NCBI GenBank assembly: GCA_019637395.1
Contig: JAHBVR010000006.1
Coordinates: 124,001-188,000, forward strand
DNA: 64,000 nt
Direction of reading: 5' to 3'
Source of the DNA: Vulcanimicrobiota bacterium
Lineage (GTDB): Bacteria > Vulcanimicrobiota > Xenobia > Xenobiales > JADMJV01
Shown here: positions 9,379 through 18,174 of the stretch, one piece after another
Numbering within the stretch: position 1 is the stretch's first letter
Layout: each line of letters opens with the position of its first letter
Notes under the pieces: generated by a model
Database searches by the model: none
What the model was told of the DNA's origin: nothing
Seen by the model: the letters and a program-made list of their open reading frames with translations, nothing else
Translations under genes and position numbers: made by a program

Positions 9379-10395
9379 TCAGGCGGCAAAAAGTTGCTTC
9401 AGGTAGTCAAACATCAGAGGGTCTTGTTGCCGCAAAGCCTCGCGGGCTCCTTCTTGGAAAAAAGCTTCCACCGACTCCGCAAAATACTCGGCCGGATTGG
9501 TGGCGGCGTAAGCGGAAACCAGCCCGGTTCGCTCCTGCCGGAAGGAATTCCAGAGCTGCACCGAGAGCGGTAGCCGGCGATGGTTCTTCTGGCTGAAAGT
9601 ATGGTCGTAGGCGTGAGCAAACTCGTGGCGCGCCACCGAACCTTCGGGTCGGCCTAGCAATTCTTCTCCCACCACAAAGAGCCGGCGATCACTGCAGTAG
9701 ATGCCCCGCACTGCCCCCCAGGGTCGACCGTCAAAGGTTCGTTCCGAAGGAGCCACCATCATCATGCCCTGAATGCGGATGTCGGTGAGTGCTTTGCTGC
9801 GCTCCAGGATGATAACGCGGACTCCGAATTGTTTCACCTGCTGAATGATGGCTTTGCCGAAGACCTGCAATTCCAGAGCCAACTGCTCTTTCAGCTCCGG
9901 GCGGGGAGCATAGACCACCATCTTGCGAGCCAGCTCCCCAGCTTCATTGAGCCCGGGGCGGCGCCAGGAAGTCGAAGAGTCGTGGCTGGTCGGACGGGGC
10001 ACATGTTGGGAAAGCGGCAAGGAGGGCGGCATGAAAGGCTTGCCCTTGCGGCGAAAATTTTCATCTCCCTGGCGCTGCCCTTCCTCTACCTGCTTGCGGA
10101 AGTCTTCCAGACCGGTGAGCAGAGAAAGGAAGTCGGAATTGCTCTCGGTGGGGTCTTCCTTCTTGGTTTTGCGCCGGGCCCGCTCCTTGCGCAGGCTACG
10201 CAGCATTTCTTTGGCCTCAGGACTGAGATCGACCAGGTCCTCCGTGAGCAGACGCAGGAAAGCGGCTTCATCCAGGTCATCATCTTCGAGCTGACGGAGC
10301 AGGTTGGGCTTGACACTGCGGGCGATTTCCCGCTGAACGTGGGCAATGTGCTTCGCGTCGTAGCCGCCAAAGGAGTGCGGACCCTTGATATCCAT
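9379..10395 (-). CDS. zincin metallopeptidase, anthrax lethal-factor-like (ATLF) fold
   Basis: A 338-residue protein with no signal peptide. The N-terminal half is charged and probably helical (residues 1-115), with a Pro/Ser linker near 120-150. The C-terminal half carries HEFAH at 257-261, a HExxH zinc motif, and NPAEYFAESVEAFF at 300-313, which supplies the downstream Glu/Tyr context seen in lethal-factor-type (ATLF) zincins. The catalytic pattern looks intact. Substrate is unknown; related domains occur in toxins and in bacterial housekeeping or extracellular proteins. It sits immediately upstream of trpD with no obvious functional link. Confidence 0.7.
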   Translation of the reverse strand: MDIKGPHSFGGYDAKHIAHVQREIARSVKPNLLRQLEDDDLDEAAFLRLLTEDLVDLSPEAKEMLRSLRKERARRKTKKEDPTESNSDFLSLLTGLEDFRKQVEEGQRQGDENFRRKGKPFMPPSLPLSQHVPRPTSHDSSTSWRRPGLNEAGELARKMVVYAPRPELKEQLALELQVFGKAIIQQVKQFGVRVIILERSKALTDIRIQGMMMVAPSERTFDGRPWGAVRGIYCSDRRLFVVGEELLGRPEGSVARHEFAHAYDHTFSQKNHRRLPLSVQLWNSFRQERTGLVSAYAATNPAEYFAESVEAFFQEGAREALRQQDPLMFDYLKQLFAA

Positions 10396-10409
10396 TAAAG
10401 GCTAATGTT

Positions 10410-10436
10410 CTAGGGGAGGCTGCCGCCTCCCCCTAG
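10410..10436. other. strong GC-rich inverted repeat
   Basis: CTAGGGGAGGC pairs with GCCTCCCCCTAG across a four-base loop, with one bulged C. It has no T-run on either side, so it is not a canonical intrinsic terminator. It lies between two divergently transcribed genes, the zincin (minus) and the small gene at 10541 (plus). Confidence 0.5.
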
Positions 10437-10540
10437 GACCCCCCGCTTGTTCTAGAGGGGCTGGCGCGACCCTTTCAGGCTTAATTCAGCCACTCAGGGT
10501 AGGCTGTGTCCAAGAGTTAACAAAAGAGACCACCAGAAAC

Positions 10541-10786
10541 ATGGAGAACGATGACGTGAATATTCAGATGCTCGCCCAACAAGCCCTGGACCGGATTTCC
10601 CACCTCGATCCCGACCTTCAATGCAACCTGGGAACCTCGGTTTTGCGTGAGCTTCGCAACCAGAGCGGCGACGCTCAACAGGCGCTGATCGATCGTACCT
10701 TTGAAGTGATGGGCAAGTTCCCCAACTTCGCCCGCGCCCGCGCCGCCGTTCTCATCAAAGCTTTGAAGACCCTCACCGGCGAATAG
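10541..10786 (+). CDS. small helical hypothetical protein
   Basis: An 81-residue, probably all-helical cytoplasmic protein. The N-terminus is acidic (MENDDVN) and the C-terminal part is basic and alanine-rich. No domain is recognised. A weak purine-rich stretch (AAAAGAGA) precedes the ATG. It converges on argH with a six-base gap between stops. Codon use looks like that of neighbouring genes, which supports it being real. Confidence 0.6.
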   Translation: MENDDVNIQMLAQQALDRISHLDPDLQCNLGTSVLRELRNQSGDAQQALIDRTFEVMGKFPNFARARAAVLIKALKTLTGE

Positions 10787-10792
10787 CCTCCG

Positions 10793-12130
10793 CTATTGGA
10801 TGGAACGGCGAGCTTTGTCCAGTTGAAGCTGGACCGACTCCGGGCCGGCGGCTCCCGAATGGCGTCGGGCCTCCAGCACTGACTGGGCCGTCAGCGCTTC
10901 GGCCAATGGCTGAACCAGCATTAATTCGTCTTGCTCCAGGCGCCCGGCCACCCATTTGCCGGCCAGTTCGTGAGCCAGACTGAAGGGATGACCCGCCCGC
11001 ACCAGGTGATCGGCCAGATCGGTGGCCAACAGGCCCGGGTCTTCACAAGCCTTGGCCATATTGGCCGTCTCGAAACGCAGTGTAGAGATCACGCCGGTCA
11101 TTACCTGCAAACACTTCTCGGTCATCTCTACCGCCTCGAAAACGGGCGGCTTGTCTTCCTGCAAATCTCGATTGTAAGCCAGCGGTAGTCCCTTGAGGGT
11201 AACCAGCAGGCTCTGCAAATGTCCGATGACGCGGCCGGTGCGACCGCGAATCAACTCGGCCGGGTCGGGATTCTTCTTTTGCGGCATCAAGCTGGAGCCG
11301 GTCGACCAGCCATCATCAAAGGTGGCGAAGCCAAACTCCGGCGCACTCCAGAGAATCAACTCCTCGGACATACGCGAGAGGTGAATCATGCACAAACTGA
11401 CCGCCGACAGCAGTTCCACCGCGAAGTCGCGATCGCTGACCGCGTCCAGCGAGTTATCGAAGGCCCGTGAAAAACCCAGCAGCTCGGCGGTGCGCTCAGG
11501 ACGAATGGCCCAGGAACTACCGGCCAGAGCGCCCGCGCCCAGCGGGCAGCAATCGGCCGCTTCGGCGCACTGCGCAAAGCGCTGATGGTCGCGCTGCAGA
11601 CTCCAGAAGTGAGCCAGCAGGTGATGCGAAAGAGCCACCGGCTGAGCGCGCTGCAAATGAGTGTAGCCCGGTAGATAAGCCCCGGCCTGTTCCTCGGCGC
11701 GCTGCAGCAAGGCGTGCTGGAGCCCGCGCACGGCCTCCTGCAACCTCTGCAGGGCCTGACGCGTCCACAGGCGGAAATCGGTGACCACCAGGTCGTTGCG
11801 ACTGCGGCCCAGGCGAATCAAAGAAGCTTCGTCACCGGCCCGCTCCCGCAACTCGGCTTCAACCCAGGAATGGATATCCTCGTGATCGCCGCTGACCTGA
11901 GTAGCCCCGGAATTCAGGTCCTTGACCAGCTGATCGATGGTGCCCACCAGGCGCTGACTGACCTCGGGGAGCACCGCCCCGCATTCGCCCAGCATCTGCA
12001 GGTGGGCGCGGCACACCTGCAGATCGCAAAAGAGCAGCCGCCGGTCACTTTCCAGCGAGCGGCCAAATTCTTCCATCAAAGGGTGAGTTTTACCGGCGAA
12101 ACGACCGCCCCAAAGCTTGGTTGTCGACAT
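10793..12130 (-). CDS. argH: argininosuccinate lyase
   Basis: ArgH splits argininosuccinate into arginine and fumarate, the last step of arginine synthesis. The 445-residue length fits. The fumarate-lyase superfamily signature GSSLMPQKKNPD is intact, the N-terminus LWGGRFAGKTHPLMEEFGRS is typical, and the HTHLQRAQP-like motif appears as YTHLQRAQP. No argG is visible nearby. The upstream gene on this strand is a GT2 glycosyltransferase ending six bases before the argH start, so they may share a transcript. Confidence 0.95.
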   Translation of the reverse strand: MSTTKLWGGRFAGKTHPLMEEFGRSLESDRRLLFCDLQVCRAHLQMLGECGAVLPEVSQRLVGTIDQLVKDLNSGATQVSGDHEDIHSWVEAELRERAGDEASLIRLGRSRNDLVVTDFRLWTRQALQRLQEAVRGLQHALLQRAEEQAGAYLPGYTHLQRAQPVALSHHLLAHFWSLQRDHQRFAQCAEAADCCPLGAGALAGSSWAIRPERTAELLGFSRAFDNSLDAVSDRDFAVELLSAVSLCMIHLSRMSEELILWSAPEFGFATFDDGWSTGSSLMPQKKNPDPAELIRGRTGRVIGHLQSLLVTLKGLPLAYNRDLQEDKPPVFEAVEMTEKCLQVMTGVISTLRFETANMAKACEDPGLLATDLADHLVRAGHPFSLAHELAGKWVAGRLEQDELMLVQPLAEALTAQSVLEARRHSGAAGPESVQLQLDKARRSIQ

Positions 12131-12136
12131 CTTGAT

Positions 12137-12946
12137 TTAACCCGCGATGCGCGCGACGCTTCTGGTGGACTCGGTCTGCTTCAGGAAGGTCGGTTTCTGA
12201 CTACCGTATGGATTGGCGATGGGCCGCTTGAGAATCACCCAGAGGAACCAGAATTTTACGATGTCCTTGATGCTGCGCAACACGTGCCGGATACCGCCGC
12301 CTTTGGCTTTGCCCTTGGTGCGAGGATGAAAAACGACTTCGATCTCCCCGATGCTGTAGCCCAGATAGAAGGCCTTGATAAGCAATTCAGCCGAAACGAA
12401 CGAACTGCGACCTTCCACGCGAATTTGCTTGAAGAGTGCGGTGGGATGAAACTGCACGGTTTGATAGGCGCGCAGCTTGAGCGGAAAGAGCATGCGGATC
12501 AAACCACGATTGCAGACGGTCAGTAACTTCTGGTAGGGGTTGTTGGCCTTCAGGTCACTGCGAAAGCCGCTCAAACAGTCGTATTCTTCCAAATGCGGCA
12601 ATACCCAGACCAGATCTTCGGTATTGAAAAATGCATCCACCGTGTTGTGGAAAAGATAGTCCTTGGTGGCGTTGTAGTAACCAATCTGAATACACGCGCC
12701 GGGTCCGCGGTTGACCTTCTGATCGAAGATACGAATCTGCGGGTAGTTGCGCGCGAAATTGTGGGCCAGCTCCGAGGTGCGATCGGTGGAACCGTCGTTG
12801 ATCAGAATGATTTCCCAATCCTGGCACACGTGAGAGAGATCACGCACCGACTTCTCGAGAAACTCTTCGATGAGTTCTTCTTCGTTAAGCGCGCACACGA
12901 CCATGGTCAAAGAATGAGAAAAATAACGCTGTCCATTGGCTAACAT
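12137..12946 (-). CDS. GT2 family glycosyltransferase (dolichyl/polyprenyl-phosphate mannosyltransferase-like)
   Basis: About 269 residues. The GT-A nucleotide-sugar-binding start is clear: MVVCALNEEE near residue 15, then INDGSTDRT. A GPGACIQIGYYNA stretch follows, typical of DPM1/GtrB-like enzymes. The usual DxD region reads NTVDAFF, so the acidic motif is altered. A hydrophobic patch near the C-terminus (KFWFLWVIL) could attach it to the membrane. An upstream in-frame extension to 13117 would overlap the divergent GH57 gene and is unlike protein; ATG 12946 is chosen, although it lacks a good ribosome site. Likely role: sugar transfer to a lipid carrier. Confidence 0.8.
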   Translation of the reverse strand: MLANGQRYFSHSLTMVVCALNEEELIEEFLEKSVRDLSHVCQDWEIILINDGSTDRTSELAHNFARNYPQIRIFDQKVNRGPGACIQIGYYNATKDYLFHNTVDAFFNTEDLVWVLPHLEEYDCLSGFRSDLKANNPYQKLLTVCNRGLIRMLFPLKLRAYQTVQFHPTALFKQIRVEGRSSFVSAELLIKAFYLGYSIGEIEVVFHPRTKGKAKGGGIRHVLRSIKDIVKFWFLWVILKRPIANPYGSQKPTFLKQTESTRSVARIAG

Positions 12947-13022
12947 AAGGGGGTCTTTTCCCGGGCTGGCAGGGGAGTAAACGTCGGCGGGCAGAAAGCA
13001 GCCTCTGAATCGGAGGACGTCG

Positions 13023-15899
13023 ATGACCCTGGAAAGCGCGCAAAATCTACTCCAAATCGAGGTCGCTTCACCGCAGGTGGTATGCCGCTGGCAGAAGGAT
13101 CTTCGAAAACACCTCAATTTTGCCGACGAAAATCTCGTCCTGAGGATTCTTGATCCCCAGTTGAAGGTGCTTCAAGAATACGAAGTCAACCACCTCAGTT
13201 CGCGGCAAATCCAGCTATCGCCCGGGCGCTATCGAGCCGAGCTGGCTCGTTGCACGCGCCCCCAGATCTGGCTCAACTCGGCCTTGGAACCCACTCCGCA
13301 ACTGGCCTGGCTACAAGACAGCCCCGGCTCTCACGTAGTGCTTTGGGGAGAACTCGATTGGCGCAGCCTGCGCCAGGAAGTCGAGCAATTTCATCAGGTC
13401 CATTGGGAGCGGGATACCCACGTTTGTCTGGCGGTGGAATGGGTGGAGCCGGGAGTGGCCCCCTCCCGGCACTGGATCCCTGTTCCTGAACGCGACCACT
13501 GCACCCTGCGCGGGCGAGTCAATCGGATTGAACTGGCCATTCTGCGCCTGGACAACAATGAAGTCCTCAAAAGTTTGTTTACCGCCAGACGCGATTCAGG
13601 CGACGTCCTGCAGGTGGTGGCCGCCGACCAGTTCGAGGTCGCCGTCAGCCCTAAACCGCTCCTTCTGGAACGAGAAATTCTCGAAACCGATACATTGCAA
13701 CTGCGGGCCCGCTGGTGGCTGGAGGGGAGCGAGAGTCTGTCGCTCAAGCTCGAGAAAGACGGCGAGGAAATTCTGGTTGACCCCAAGCGCAAGGTCAAAG
13801 GCTCGGGGGACTGGCTTTTTACCAACCTCGAGCCCGGCACCTACGTCGCTCACCTGTATAAAGCCCGCACCAAGAAGCCGATCGAGTCCTCGCTCCCGTT
13901 CACCATCGATCCTCCCGGCAATCGCTGTGTGTTAATGCCGGTCAAAGAAGAAATCGCCTACGCCTACTGGCGGGTGGAGACGGCCACCTGGAAAGACCTG
14001 AGCGATAAACACGGAGATCTGCTCGGGCGCGTCCGCTGTTTTCTCAAAGTCTATCAGGAATTCAAAGGGGAGTGGTGGCTCAAACCGGAGTTCTCACCGG
14101 AAATCAACCTCAACACCACCCGCGATTATTACCTGACCTTGCCTCCCGACCGCCTCTATCGCTGCCGGGTGGTGGCCGTGATCGACGGGGAGCAGGAAGA
14201 GCTTCTTACCGAATTCTCCAACGAAATCCAGCTGGGCCGCTTTGTGCCCGGCACCAACCCGCTCACCCACAAGTGGCAGGGACAGCCCATCGACCACCCC
14301 ACCATTCGGCCCTTGCGCAGCCGCAAAGAAACTTCCCAACGCTCTCTGGGCTACCTGCTGCTCCACCTGCATGCTCATTTGCCTTACATCGCCGACCCCG
14401 TGAACTTCCGTTCCGGCGATACCTGGCGTCCGGCCGGCTATCCCCAGGAGTGGTATGCCGAAGCCGTGCGCGAAACCTATTTACCGCTGCTCGACCTGTT
14501 CGAGAGCTTGCACGACGAAGGTGTCGACTTCAAGCTTTCTATGGATATTTCGCCGCCGCTGGTGGCCATGATGAAGAGCCAGCGCCATGCAGCCGACACT
14601 TTGGAATATCTGGAGCGCCTCATCGAGCTGGCCAAGCTCGAGGTGGAACGCACCGCGCGCGAAGAACCCCACTACCACAAGCCGGCGCGCATGCACCTGC
14701 GCCATCTGAGCCGGGCCCGCGAGCTGTTTTTGCGTTACGGCGGCGACCTGGCCGAAGGATTTAAACGCTTTCAGGACCTGGGCTACCTCGAGATTTCCAC
14801 CTGCGTGGGCACTCATCCCATGCTGCCCTTTTGGACCGACGTTCCTTCGGCTATCCGCGGTCACGTGCAGGCGGCCGCTCAGTACCACGAGCAGGTTTTT
14901 GGACGCCCCTCCGTGGGTGTGTGGCTGCCGGAGTGCTCTTACACCCCTGGCATCGAGCGTTACCTGGAGGAAGCCGGCTTCCGCTATTTCTTCACCGAGG
15001 CCATCACGGTGCTGCGCGGCGATTCGCCGGCCGAATTCGGGGTAAATGCGCCGGTCTACGTAAAAGGCTCAAGCCTTTCGGCTTTTCCCCGCGATCCCGA
15101 GACCGGCGAACAGGTGTGGAGCGGCGAGGAGGGCTATCCCGGAGACGCCGACTACCTGGAATTCCACATCCGTGGCGGCCCCTTCAAATACAACCGCATC
15201 ACCTCGCGCACCAGCGACTACAAACAGCCCTACAATCCCGAGTGGGCCGACCGCAAAGCGGCCAGCCACGCCGGCCACTTCGTCTTCTGCCGCAACGCCC
15301 GCTTCGAGTATTTGCGCAAGGTCATGTGGAAAAAGCCGGTGGTCATTGCTCCCTACGACGCCGAATTATTCGGCCACCACTGGTTTGAAGGGCCGCGCTT
15401 CCTCTACTATCTGTTCAAGAAGCTCCACTACGACCAGAACATCAGTGAATTGTGCACCCCCAGCGCCTATCTGGCCGCCAATCCCACCGGCCAGGATCTC
15501 TACCTGTCCACCTCCAGTTGGGGCGAAAAGGGCACCTTCGAAAAATGGATTCGCGGAGACACCGCCTGGATGTACCGCCACATCCACGAGGCCGCCAGGG
15601 CTTATGCGGAGATGGCCGCCCAGGCGCCGGCCGACGAGCTGGCTCGGCGCGCCTTGCAACAAGCGGGACGGCTTTTGACTCTGGCCAGCTCCAGCGACCT
15701 GCCCTTCGTGATCAGCAACGGACATTTCATCGACCGCATGAAAGAACAGTTCTTCGCGGCTTTACGGGACTTCTGGACGCTGCGCCAGGAGCTGCGCTCG
15801 GGGCAAATCGAAGAAGCCCGACTGCGCCGCCTGGAACTGGAAACGGCCTTGTTCCCCGAGCTGGATCCGAGTGGCTTTACGCTTCCTGCATCGGAGTGA
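13023..15899 (+). CDS. DUF4912-GH57 1,4-alpha-glucan branching-type enzyme
   Basis: A 958-residue cytoplasmic protein. Residues 1 to about 430 hold beta-rich segments, including a DUF4912-like module near 300-400 (AYAYWRVETATW). The GH57 catalytic barrel starts at about 442 (LLLHLHAHLPY). The likely nucleophile is E637 in WLPEC and the acid/base is D779 in APYDAELFGHHWFEGP. These motifs are those of GH57 glycogen-branching enzymes, and the C-terminal helical bundle fits that subgroup. It would introduce alpha-1,6 branches into glycogen-like glucan. The N-terminal part may bind substrate or recruit partners. The end overlaps the convergent gene by 23 bases. Confidence 0.87.
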   Translation: MTLESAQNLLQIEVASPQVVCRWQKDLRKHLNFADENLVLRILDPQLKVLQEYEVNHLSSRQIQLSPGRYRAELARCTRPQIWLNSALEPTPQLAWLQDSPGSHVVLWGELDWRSLRQEVEQFHQVHWERDTHVCLAVEWVEPGVAPSRHWIPVPERDHCTLRGRVNRIELAILRLDNNEVLKSLFTARRDSGDVLQVVAADQFEVAVSPKPLLLEREILETDTLQLRARWWLEGSESLSLKLEKDGEEILVDPKRKVKGSGDWLFTNLEPGTYVAHLYKARTKKPIESSLPFTIDPPGNRCVLMPVKEEIAYAYWRVETATWKDLSDKHGDLLGRVRCFLKVYQEFKGEWWLKPEFSPEINLNTTRDYYLTLPPDRLYRCRVVAVIDGEQEELLTEFSNEIQLGRFVPGTNPLTHKWQGQPIDHPTIRPLRSRKETSQRSLGYLLLHLHAHLPYIADPVNFRSGDTWRPAGYPQEWYAEAVRETYLPLLDLFESLHDEGVDFKLSMDISPPLVAMMKSQRHAADTLEYLERLIELAKLEVERTAREEPHYHKPARMHLRHLSRARELFLRYGGDLAEGFKRFQDLGYLEISTCVGTHPMLPFWTDVPSAIRGHVQAAAQYHEQVFGRPSVGVWLPECSYTPGIERYLEEAGFRYFFTEAITVLRGDSPAEFGVNAPVYVKGSSLSAFPRDPETGEQVWSGEEGYPGDADYLEFHIRGGPFKYNRITSRTSDYKQPYNPEWADRKAASHAGHFVFCRNARFEYLRKVMWKKPVVIAPYDAELFGHHWFEGPRFLYYLFKKLHYDQNISELCTPSAYLAANPTGQDLYLSTSSWGEKGTFEKWIRGDTAWMYRHIHEAARAYAEMAAQAPADELARRALQQAGRLLTLASSSDLPFVISNGHFIDRMKEQFFAALRDFWTLRQELRSGQIEEARLRRLELETALFPELDPSGFTLPASE

Positions 15900-16758
15900 G
15901 GTCGCGGTCGATCACATCGCGATAGAGGAGCACCTCAAAATCCCCCCCGGGACGCAAACTGGCTGACTCCAGGGCATGGACCAGCTCGGATTGCAGCTTG
16001 GCTTTATCGAAGAGCCTGTGATTGACGGGCTGAGACAGGTCGCGGAAAGCAAATTTGGCCACTTCACGGAGCACGGCCGAAGGCACGAAGGCGCCGTCCT
16101 GGAGGGGTTCGGGCGGGTCCTCCAACCAGCAGAAGTCACTGTCGGCCAGAGCTGAGGCGGAAAGGCGCTTCCAGCGCACCACCCGATAGACTCTGCCGCT
16201 GTCCAACTCGCGCACCAGCTCGACCGGCGGCACGGCCACGTGATTGCGATTGTAGCGGCGGGCCAACTCGGGCCGCAAGAGCATAAATTCCCACATGGAT
16301 TCGAGAGCCTGATTGTCCATGCGCGGCAAACGATTGCCTTCCGCTTCCAGAGCGTGAACTTCATCACGATTAGCCAGTTGCCACTGGTGCAGCAGCAGTT
16401 CGAAACTCGGCTCACAAGCGTTCATCTCGTTGTCGGGTGAGACGATTTCGACGTTGAGAGAAAACTCACGGGCTAAGGCCACCACCAGCGGGAGGGTCTC
16501 GAGTGCGAAAAACAGCGGCCGGGGCAATTCGATTTCAAAGGACAGACCCACGTAGTCCTGGTCCGGCTCGTAGGTCACGAAATCACAGGCGACTTGTGTA
16601 TCGGGATTGCGATAGCGATAAACAGCGCCACCACTGCGAGGCGAGTTCACTCCCTCAAGCTGATTCAGGTAGCGCCGGATTTCCTCGAGGCGAGGGGTGG
16701 ATTTCCCTGGTCGGGACAGGAAAGCGACTTCAAAAACAAGTTCTTCGGGTGCTGACAT
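15877..16758 (-). CDS. hypothetical protein, 293 residues
   Basis: I do not recognise this family. The protein is soluble, without signal peptide or membrane segment. Its first 110 residues look like an alpha/beta fold with a VGLSFEIELPRPLFFALETLPLVVAL stretch in two parts, and the middle is rich in Trp/Arg/Glu. Composition and codon use match its neighbours. It converges on and overlaps the GH57 gene by 23 bases and is divergent from fadI. No pathway can be assigned. Confidence 0.65.
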   Translation of the reverse strand: MSAPEELVFEVAFLSRPGKSTPRLEEIRRYLNQLEGVNSPRSGGAVYRYRNPDTQVACDFVTYEPDQDYVGLSFEIELPRPLFFALETLPLVVALAREFSLNVEIVSPDNEMNACEPSFELLLHQWQLANRDEVHALEAEGNRLPRMDNQALESMWEFMLLRPELARRYNRNHVAVPPVELVRELDSGRVYRVVRWKRLSASALADSDFCWLEDPPEPLQDGAFVPSAVLREVAKFAFRDLSQPVNHRLFDKAKLQSELVHALESASLRPGGDFEVLLYRDVIDRDLTPMQEA

Positions 16759-16786
16759 TCTGGCGGGACGGTTCTCGCTAGGGACC

Positions 16787-16816
16787 GCCCCCCCTTCTCA
16801 GAGTTCCAGGGGGGGC
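16787..16816. other. GC-rich hairpin upstream of fadI
   Basis: GCCCCCCC pairs perfectly with GGGGGGGC across a 14-base loop. It ends 29 bases before the fadI ATG and lies in the short divergent interval between the gene at 15877 and fadI. It has no T-run and could act in the fadI leader. Confidence 0.45.
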
Positions 16817-16844
16817 TTTAGAGCATCACTGCGAAGGCTGAGCA

Positions 16845-18170
16845 ATGGCTAAGAAAAGTTCTTCTACTCCGTCCGCAGCCGCTACAGCACCTCGCCCGGT
16901 GGTCATCGACGGACTGCGCTCTCCTTTCGTCAAAGCTTTCGGCGAATTCCAACGTTGGGGCACCGTCGAACTGTCCCAACGCGTGGCCGTGGAACTGCTG
17001 GAAAAGTCCCGCTTTCCAGCCGACAAATTGGATGAAGTCATCATGGGCTGCGTGCTTCCCAGCGTGAACGCCCCCAACGTGGCGCGGGAAGTCGTTCTGG
17101 GCACCGAAATCCCCAACCATGTCCCCGGCATGACGGTCGCGCGCGCCTGTTCCAGCAGCGCCCAGGCGCTCATCCTGGCCTCCCAGGGTATCAAGACGGG
17201 AGACTACCGGGCCGTGCTGGTAGGCGGCGTGGAATCAATGTCCAACGTGCCGGTACCGCACAACAAGCGCGTCATCGACACGCTGATGGCTTTCTCCAAG
17301 GCCAAGGGGGTGGCCAAGAAAGTCGCCCTGCTCCGCCAGCTCCGGCCGGCCGACTTGCTGCCCAAGCCGCCCAGTATCGCGGAAGCTTCCACCGGCAAAA
17401 CCATGGGCCAGCATGCCGAGCTCATGGCCCGTCTCAACCACATTTCGCGTGAAGACCAGGACGAATTGACGCAACGCAGCCATCAACGCGCCGCCGCCGC
17501 CTGGGAAGCCGGTAAATATGCCGAAGAAGTGGCCACCATGTGGCCTCCGAGCAGTTATCAGCCGGTCAGCCGCGACGCTTACGTGCGCGGCGATACCACC
17601 GTGGAGAAACTGGCCAGTCTCAAGCCGGCCTTCGACAAAACCTATGGGACCTTGACGGCCGGCAATTCTTCAGGCCTGACCGATGGAGCGGCCATGCTGC
17701 TGGTAGCCGAGGAAAACTTCGCGCGCGAACTGGGCTACAAGCCGCTCAGCCGGGTGCTCTCCTGGAGCAACTCCGCTCTGGCTCCGGAACCGCAACTCTT
17801 GATGGGGCCGGCCTATGCCGTGCCGGCCGCTCTCAAAAAAGCCGGTCTCAAGCTCGAAGACATGGATCTGGTCGACATCCACGAGGCCTTCGCCGCCCAG
17901 GTCCTGAGCGTCATTCGCCAGTTGGAATCAGCTGAATTCGCCAAACAAATCGGCTGGGGCGACCAGCCGGTCGGCAAAATCGACCCGGAGAAACTGAACG
18001 TCAACGGCGGCTCGCTGGCCCTGGGTCATCCCTTCGGGGCCACCGGCGCACGTATGATTTTGAGCATGTCGCGTGAACTCCAGCGCCGGAAAGGGCGTTA
18101 CGCTCTGCTGGCCTGGTGCGCCGCCGGAGGATTGGGCACGGCCATCGTGCTGGAAAGAGTTGAGGACTAA
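16845..18170 (+). CDS. fadI: acetyl-CoA acyltransferase (thiolase), FadI-like
   Basis: This 441-residue thiolase catalyses the last step of beta-oxidation, cleaving 3-ketoacyl-CoA with CoA. The active-site residues are visible: C102 in ARACSSSAQ, H346 in DIHEAFA, H395 in GHPFGATGAR and C425 in AWCAAGG. The conserved LNVNGGSLALGHP segment and the long loop in the 130-200 region fit FadI/trifunctional-type thiolases more than biosynthetic ones. It is directly followed by the hydratase/dehydrogenase gene four bases later, which gives the classic fadIJ pair. Residues 1-15 are a Ser/Ala/Pro-rich extension. Confidence 0.92.
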   Translation: MAKKSSSTPSAAATAPRPVVIDGLRSPFVKAFGEFQRWGTVELSQRVAVELLEKSRFPADKLDEVIMGCVLPSVNAPNVAREVVLGTEIPNHVPGMTVARACSSSAQALILASQGIKTGDYRAVLVGGVESMSNVPVPHNKRVIDTLMAFSKAKGVAKKVALLRQLRPADLLPKPPSIAEASTGKTMGQHAELMARLNHISREDQDELTQRSHQRAAAAWEAGKYAEEVATMWPPSSYQPVSRDAYVRGDTTVEKLASLKPAFDKTYGTLTAGNSSGLTDGAAMLLVAEENFARELGYKPLSRVLSWSNSALAPEPQLLMGPAYAVPAALKKAGLKLEDMDLVDIHEAFAAQVLSVIRQLESAEFAKQIGWGDQPVGKIDPEKLNVNGGSLALGHPFGATGARMILSMSRELQRRKGRYALLAWCAAGGLGTAIVLERVED

Positions 18171-18174
18171 AGCC

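Noticed and set aside
12947-13117. N-terminal extension of the GT2 glycosyltransferase
   Set aside because: It overlaps the divergent GH57 gene and is Cys/Arg-rich; the conserved start lies at 12946.
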